Shown: piece by piece, positions 6,242 through 9,387 of the stretch
Layout of the letters: each line of letters opens with the position of its first letter
How positions within the stretch are numbered: position 1 is the stretch's first letter
From: Sulfitobacter sp.
GTDB taxonomy: Bacteria; Pseudomonadota; Alphaproteobacteria; Rhodobacterales; Rhodobacteraceae
Direction of reading: 5' to 3'
Length of the DNA stretch: 9,387 nucleotides
Assembly (NCBI GenBank): GCA_026421135.1
Contig: JAPKCR010000043.1
Coordinates: 1 to 9,387, forward strand
Made by a program: the position numbers and the translations under genes
Notes under the pieces: generated by a model
Told to the model about the DNA's origin: nothing
What the model saw: only the letters and a program-made list of their open reading frames with translations
Databases searched by the model: none

Positions 6242-6975
6242 GCCAGTTTCCTAAAATTCAAACTGTTGGCCTTACGGGTATTTTGATCAGCTTTGCCGAC
6301 ACCATGTCAGAGCCCGCTAACCGTGCAGCCTTGTCATTTCGTGCAGCAATTGACGCCGCTGATTGGCCCGAAGTGTCCGAGACCAGTACATCGCTTGTGT
6401 CGACCTTTCTGCAGGTCGATTTGGTGACCCAGCCTTTGGACGCGATGCTGATGCGGCTGAATGATATGCTGGACACCCAAGACTGGTACACCGCCCCTTT
6501 ACCGTCGGGTCGCACGTTGTGGCATATTCCGACAGTCTACGGCACCGATCTGGCCCCCCAGCTTGAAGAAGCGGCTGAACTGGCTGGCCTTGATCCTGAT
6601 GCGGCGATTGCAGAACTGTCGCAGGCCCGCGTGCGCGTTTTGACCATCGGATTTGCGCCCGGTCAGCCCTATATGGGCGAGCTGCCGAAAAACTGGGATA
6701 TACCGCGCCAACAAGCTTTGACGAAATCGGTGCCCGCGGGGGCTTTGATCGTCGCGATCCGGCAGTTGATTATCTTTACCAATGCGTCCCCCACTGGATG
6801 GCGTCATATCGGGCAGACCGCGTTCAAGACCTTTCGACCGCTCAGCGAAAGCCCGTTTTCTCTATCTCCGGGGGACGAGCTGTGCTTTCCGTCCGTCTCG
6901 CGCAGCGCATTTGACAAGATCGTGGCGACTGACACATCCGGTGCCGGCGGCGCAGAGACGGAGGTGCTGTCGTGA
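6238..6975 (+). CDS. pxpB: 5-oxoprolinase subunit B homologue (PxpB/KipI family), divergent motifs
   Basis: A 245-residue member of the KipI/allophanate-hydrolase-subunit-1 (carboxyltransferase) family. In the PxpABC complex, subunits B and C form the ATP-dependent part that activates the lactam for hydrolysis. The central motif GFAPGQPYMGELP (138-150) and the VPAG start of the C-terminal block (165-168), ending SPTGW (184-188) and IGQT, define the family. Two spots differ from the canonical pattern I know: GFxPGFAYLGGLP is here GFAPGQPYMGELP, and the usual GGQTGIYP-like stretch after VPAG reads AIRQLIIFTN (173-182). These suggest a separate subfamily, perhaps with another substrate. The start ATG at 6238 overlaps the dctM stop and follows AAGG (6228-6231) by 6 bases. 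Older annotations of such proteins as a sporulation-kinase inhibitor come from Bacillus KipI and do not fit this operon. Confidence 0.85.
   Translation: MSQFPKIQTVGLTGILISFADTMSEPANRAALSFRAAIDAADWPEVSETSTSLVSTFLQVDLVTQPLDAMLMRLNDMLDTQDWYTAPLPSGRTLWHIPTVYGTDLAPQLEEAAELAGLDPDAAIAELSQARVRVLTIGFAPGQPYMGELPKNWDIPRQQALTKSVPAGALIVAIRQLIIFTNASPTGWRHIGQTAFKTFRPLSESPFSLSPGDELCFPSVSRSAFDKIVATDTSGAGGAETEVLS
6960..6964 (+). promoter_or_regulatory. Ribosome-binding site GGAGG for the GTG start of pxpC
   Basis: GGAGG lies 7 bases before GTG 6972 and inside the end of pxpB. It supports the GTG as the true start, giving a 4-bp GTGA overlap with the pxpB stop. Confidence 0.75.
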
Positions 6976-8000
6976 CAACAACCCTCACCATCGTGCAGGC
7001 TGGCCCCGCCCTGACGATTCAGGACCGTGGCCGTGCTGGCTGGTTGGCCCAAGGGCTGACCAAAGGCGGCGCGGCCGATCTGGTTGCCCTTTACGAAGGT
7101 GCGGCGCTATTGGGCCAGTCCCCCGATCTGGCCGCGATCGAGATGACAGGCACGGGCGGTACTTTTACCGCCAACGCCGACATTCGCATTGCCCTGACAG
7201 GGGCCAGCATGGCCGCCAACATCGACGGTGAAACCATCGTCTGGAACGCCAGTCACCTGCTGCCCGCAGGGGCCAAGCTGACCATTGGCGGGGCGACATC
7301 CGGCACCTATGGCTATCTGCACATCGGTGGCGGTATTGCGACAGAACCAGTGTTAGGCGCGCGTGCCAGCCACCTAAGTGCCGGTCTGGGTGCCGCGCTT
7401 AAATCCGGTGACAGCTTTCCGATTGGGGCCGACAAGGGGCAAGGGACGGGCCAGAAACTCCCCCGTGATAGCCGCTTTGACGGTGGCGTAGTCCGGGTCG
7501 TCGCAAGCATGCAAACCGACCGCTTCACGGCCGAGGAGCGAGACCGCTTTACTGCAACGCAGTTCGCCCGCGACCCCCGTGCCAACCGCATGGGCGTGCG
7601 CATGGATCACGACGGCGCGGGGTTTCACGCCGAAGGCGGACTGACCATCCTGTCCGAAGTCATCGTTCCGGGCGACATCCAGATCACCGGTGATGGTGCC
7701 CCTTTTGTGCTGATGGGTGAATCGCAAACCACGGGTGGCTATCCCCGCATGGGCACGGTGATCCCGCGCGATTTGCCGCGCGTTGTACAGGCAACGGCGG
7801 GCACCAAGATAACATTTGAATTCGTCTCGCTTGAACAGGCGATCGCACTGGAAATCCAACACCGCCGCGATATCAAGGCGCTGCCAGGCCAAGTGACCGC
7901 GTTGATCCGCGATCCTGCAACGATCAAAGACCTGCTTTCCTACCAGATGGTCGGGGGTATGACCTCGGCCACGGACAACCCGTTTGAGAAGGATACCTGA
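6972..8000 (+). CDS. pxpC: 5-oxoprolinase subunit C homologue (PxpC/KipA, biotin-dependent-carboxyltransferase-like)
   Basis: A 342-residue KipA/allophanate-hydrolase-subunit-2 family protein, partner of PxpB. Together with PxpA the complex opens 5-oxo-L-proline to glutamate with ATP use in bacteria. The N-terminal signature is TIVQAGPALTIQDRGRAGW (residues 6-24), the equivalent of the PGxxTTVQDxGRxG block. The family's late motif is MGESQTTGGYPRMGTVI (248-264), matching the QTTGGYP core exactly (252-258). The usual GAMD after the first block reads GGAADL here. Length is typical. The protein lacks a biotin-carrier lysine motif, and none is expected: the family name is historical. Start GTG 6972 is supported by GGAGG and the GTGA overlap with pxpB. 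The ribosome-binding site of pxpA is embedded in its last codons. Confidence 0.87.
   Translation: MTTTLTIVQAGPALTIQDRGRAGWLAQGLTKGGAADLVALYEGAALLGQSPDLAAIEMTGTGGTFTANADIRIALTGASMAANIDGETIVWNASHLLPAGAKLTIGGATSGTYGYLHIGGGIATEPVLGARASHLSAGLGAALKSGDSFPIGADKGQGTGQKLPRDSRFDGGVVRVVASMQTDRFTAEERDRFTATQFARDPRANRMGVRMDHDGAGFHAEGGLTILSEVIVPGDIQITGDGAPFVLMGESQTTGGYPRMGTVIPRDLPRVVQATAGTKITFEFVSLEQAIALEIQHRRDIKALPGQVTALIRDPATIKDLLSYQMVGGMTSATDNPFEKDT
7989..7993 (+). promoter_or_regulatory. Ribosome-binding site AAGGA for pxpA
   Basis: AAGGA lies 8 bases before ATG 8002, within the last codons of pxpC. It decides against an in-frame TTG at 7984, which lies upstream of the site and would add six residues before the usual N-terminal MTTVDLNADMGE. 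Confidence 0.75.
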
Positions 8001-8001
8001 T

Positions 8002-8781
8002 ATGACCACTGTCGACCTGAACGCCGATATGGGCGAAAGCTTTGGCCCTTGGAAAATGGGCGATGACGCGGCATTGCTGAAAATCATCAGCTCCGCCAAT
8101 ATCGCCTGTGGCGGGCATGCTGGCGACGCGGATGTGATGGCGGCCACGATGAAAATGGCGCATGAAAACGGCGTGGGGATCGGCGCGCATCCGGGCTTCA
8201 TGGATCTTGCAGGTTTTGGCCGCAACCGCATGTCGGTGCCGCGCAGCACATTGCAAAATCAGGTCCGCTATCAGGTCGCTGCCAGCGTTGGCATGGCGCG
8301 CAGCATTGGCGCACAGGTACGGCACCTGAAACTGCACGGCGCGCTGGCCAATATGGCGTCCGAGGATGAGACCCTTGCCCGGGATCTGTACGAGGCGGCC
8401 CTGAGTGTCGCGCCAGACATGATCGTCATGGTGCTGTCCGCTACGGCGCAGCAAGACGCGGCTGAGTCACTGGGCTGCAAATGGGCCGGAGAGATATTTG
8501 CCGACCGCGCCTATAACGACAACGCCACGCTGGTGGACCGGTCGAAACCCGGTGCCGTGATCCACGATGCGGTCCTTGCAGGGCAGCGCATGGTCAAGAT
8601 GGTGAAAGCGGGGGCGATAATTACCGATAGCGGCAAGGAAATCCCCGCTGCCATCGATACGATCTGCCTACACGGAGACACACCCGAAGCGGTCGATATC
8701 GCGCAGTCGGTCAAATCGGCACTGCAAGACGCAGGGATCGCGTTGAAGTGTTTCGTGGGGCAGACAGGAGGAAAGCGCTGA
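8002..8781 (+). CDS. pxpA: 5-oxoprolinase subunit A homologue (PxpA, LamB/YcsF family)
   Basis: A 259-residue LamB/YcsF-family amidohydrolase, the catalytic partner of PxpB and PxpC in ATP-dependent opening of cyclic amides such as 5-oxoproline. The family motifs come in order: DLNADMGESFG (5-15), SANIACGGHAGD (31-42), AHPGFMDLAGFGR (62-74), KLHGALAN (110-117), EIFADRAYND, and the late CLHGD (222-226). The histidines H39, H63, H112 and H224 and acids D5 and D9 are the likely active-site or metal/substrate residues. Compared with the usual KPHGALYN, Pro and Tyr are replaced by Leu and Ala; the usual CGFHAGD is CGGHAGD, and AHPSYPD is AHPGFMD. These changes cluster around the putative active site. 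It is the last gene of the operon, starting 2 bases after pxpC, and ends at a compact hairpin facing the convergent neighbour. Confidence 0.88.
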   Translation: MTTVDLNADMGESFGPWKMGDDAALLKIISSANIACGGHAGDADVMAATMKMAHENGVGIGAHPGFMDLAGFGRNRMSVPRSTLQNQVRYQVAASVGMARSIGAQVRHLKLHGALANMASEDETLARDLYEAALSVAPDMIVMVLSATAQQDAAESLGCKWAGEIFADRAYNDNATLVDRSKPGAVIHDAVLAGQRMVKMVKAGAIITDSGKEIPAAIDTICLHGDTPEAVDIAQSVKSALQDAGIALKCFVGQTGGKR

Positions 8782-8803
8782 CCCCTCTCGGGGCTTAGCG
8801 TTT
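8776..8803. terminator. Compact bidirectional terminator candidate between pxpA and the methyltransferase gene
   Basis: CGCT (8776-8779) pairs with AGCG (8797-8800), and CCCC (8782-8785) with GGGG (8790-8793), around a TCTC loop and an internal GA/CTT bulge. TTT follows on the plus strand and CTTTCC on the minus strand. Both stop codons lie in the structure. With only 13 bp between two convergent genes this is the natural place to end both transcripts, but the short stems and T-runs make it a modest terminator at best. Confidence 0.45.
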
Positions 8804-9387
8804 CTCCTCGTCGATACGGGTCTGCTTTTTATAGGTAAAGACACTGCGCTTTGAATGGGATTCGTCCAGAATGAACCCTTGGTCCGCAAAGGCGCGTTTG
8901 CATTCCTGCATGCCGGGGCGGTGATATACTTTTCTGTGCAATTCGATAATCACCAGATCCACATCGGCCAAGTCGGCCCCACGCAGGAAATCCAACTCTG
9001 CCCCTTCGATATCCATCATCAGTACATTGTGAGGAAACTCCTTGCGCAGTTTCTCATATTGGATGGTTTTGACTTTTACCTCTTCCGCTTCAGGCTCATT
9101 GTTCTCTGAGGACATCCGTGAGCCAAGGAAGTTTTTTCGGACAAAGAAATCAATCGTCTTAGGCGCGTCCTTGCCAGCGACCACTGCTTTGTTTTGAACT
9201 GTGTTACGCTTGCTCAAACCATTATGTGCGTACAAATCGTTGATTGCTGGCAGCAGATTTGAGTTTGCCTCGAATGACATGATTTCAACATCAGGGATGT
9301 TTTTAGTCAAAATGGCACCAACTGTGCCTGATCCCGCGCCCATCTCGATCACCCGATCACCCGGTTTAATACAGCCCAGACCTGCGT
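8795..9387 (-). CDS. FkbM-family SAM-dependent methyltransferase, 5'-truncated by window edge
   Basis: The minus-strand frame is open to the right edge, so the N terminus is missing; a GTG at 9352 is internal, because the frame continues upstream as AGLGCIKPGDR before VIEMGAGSG. About 196 residues are visible. The glycine-rich SAM-binding motif I is VIEMGAGSGTVGA, followed by motif SFEAN. The later MDIEGAELDFL (about 9016-8984) is the FkbM hallmark (usually D-EGxE). FkbM proteins methylate hydroxyls of sugars or polyketides, often in polysaccharide or natural-product gene sets, so a surface-glycan role is possible but unproven. Hand-counted GC over 9001-9300 is 45%, well below the operon's 60% or so. 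It is convergent with pxpA and probably belongs to a different functional unit. Confidence 0.83.
   Translation of the reverse strand, partial: AGLGCIKPGDRVIEMGAGSGTVGAILTKNIPDVEIMSFEANSNLLPAINDLYAHNGLSKRNTVQNKAVVAGKDAPKTIDFFVRKNFLGSRMSSENNEPEAEEVKVKTIQYEKLRKEFPHNVLMMDIEGAELDFLRGADLADVDLVIIELHRKVYHRPGMQECKRAFADQGFILDESHSKRSVFTYKKQTRIDEEKR

Noticed and set aside
6238..8000. Reading the pxpB/pxpC pair as urea carboxylase/allophanate hydrolase or as KipI/KipA sporulation-kinase regulators
   Set aside because: No biotin carboxylase domain or amidase gene is adjacent, and the adjoining pxpA homologue and transporter point to the 5-oxoprolinase-type complex.
7984..8001. Upstream TTG start for pxpA
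   Set aside because: It is upstream of AAGGA at 7989-7993, and the extra residues are not part of the family N terminus.
7374..8249. Long minus-strand open frame (291 codons) antisense to pxpC and pxpA
   Set aside because: Both opposing genes are clear family members; the antisense translation shows no recognisable domain and is rich in residues expected from reading GC-rich codons backwards.
8855..9109. Plus-strand 84-codon frame over the methyltransferase gene
   Set aside because: It is antisense to the conserved MDIEGAE region and has no ribosome-binding site or recognisable domain.

Overview
The window looks like an accessory or catabolic region of an alphaproteobacterium, most likely a marine Rhodobacterales (Roseobacter-type) strain. 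This rests on about 60% GC in the operon genes, ATGA/GTGA stop-start overlaps, a three-gene TRAP transporter, and the style of the LacI, oxidoreductase and Pxp proteins. The taxon is an inference; no rRNA or other marker is present.

Left part (2-1920, plus strand): the 3' part of a LacI-family regulator (sugar-binding-like domain only) overlaps by 4 bp a complete YcaQ/AlkX-type DNA glycosylase gene (winged-helix, QLD motif).

Regulatory gap (1921-2073): the largest intergenic gap in the window. It holds a 7-bp inverted repeat, an 8-bp direct repeat spaced one helical turn apart, a possible sigma70-type promoter, and a 15-codon leader ORF whose stop overlaps the next start.

Central operon (2074-8781, plus strand): a DadA-like FAD-dependent amino acid oxidoreductase, a complete TRAP transporter (binding protein, small and large permease subunits, with a terminator-like hairpin after the binding-protein gene), and pxpB, pxpC and pxpA homologues. 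Together they read as one pathway. A small amino-acid-like or lactam substrate is captured in the periplasm, imported, opened by an ATP-dependent 5-oxoprolinase-type amidohydrolase complex, and oxidised by the flavoenzyme. Several PxpA and PxpB motifs differ from those I know in the canonical 5-oxoprolinases, so the substrate may not be plain 5-oxo-L-proline.

Right end (8795-9387, minus strand): a convergent, partial FkbM-type methyltransferase gene, separated from pxpA by a compact hairpin that may terminate transcription in both directions. The hand-counted GC there is about 45%, a sharp compositional break that suggests separate origin.

I saw no RNA genes, CRISPR arrays, insertion sequences or replication origins.
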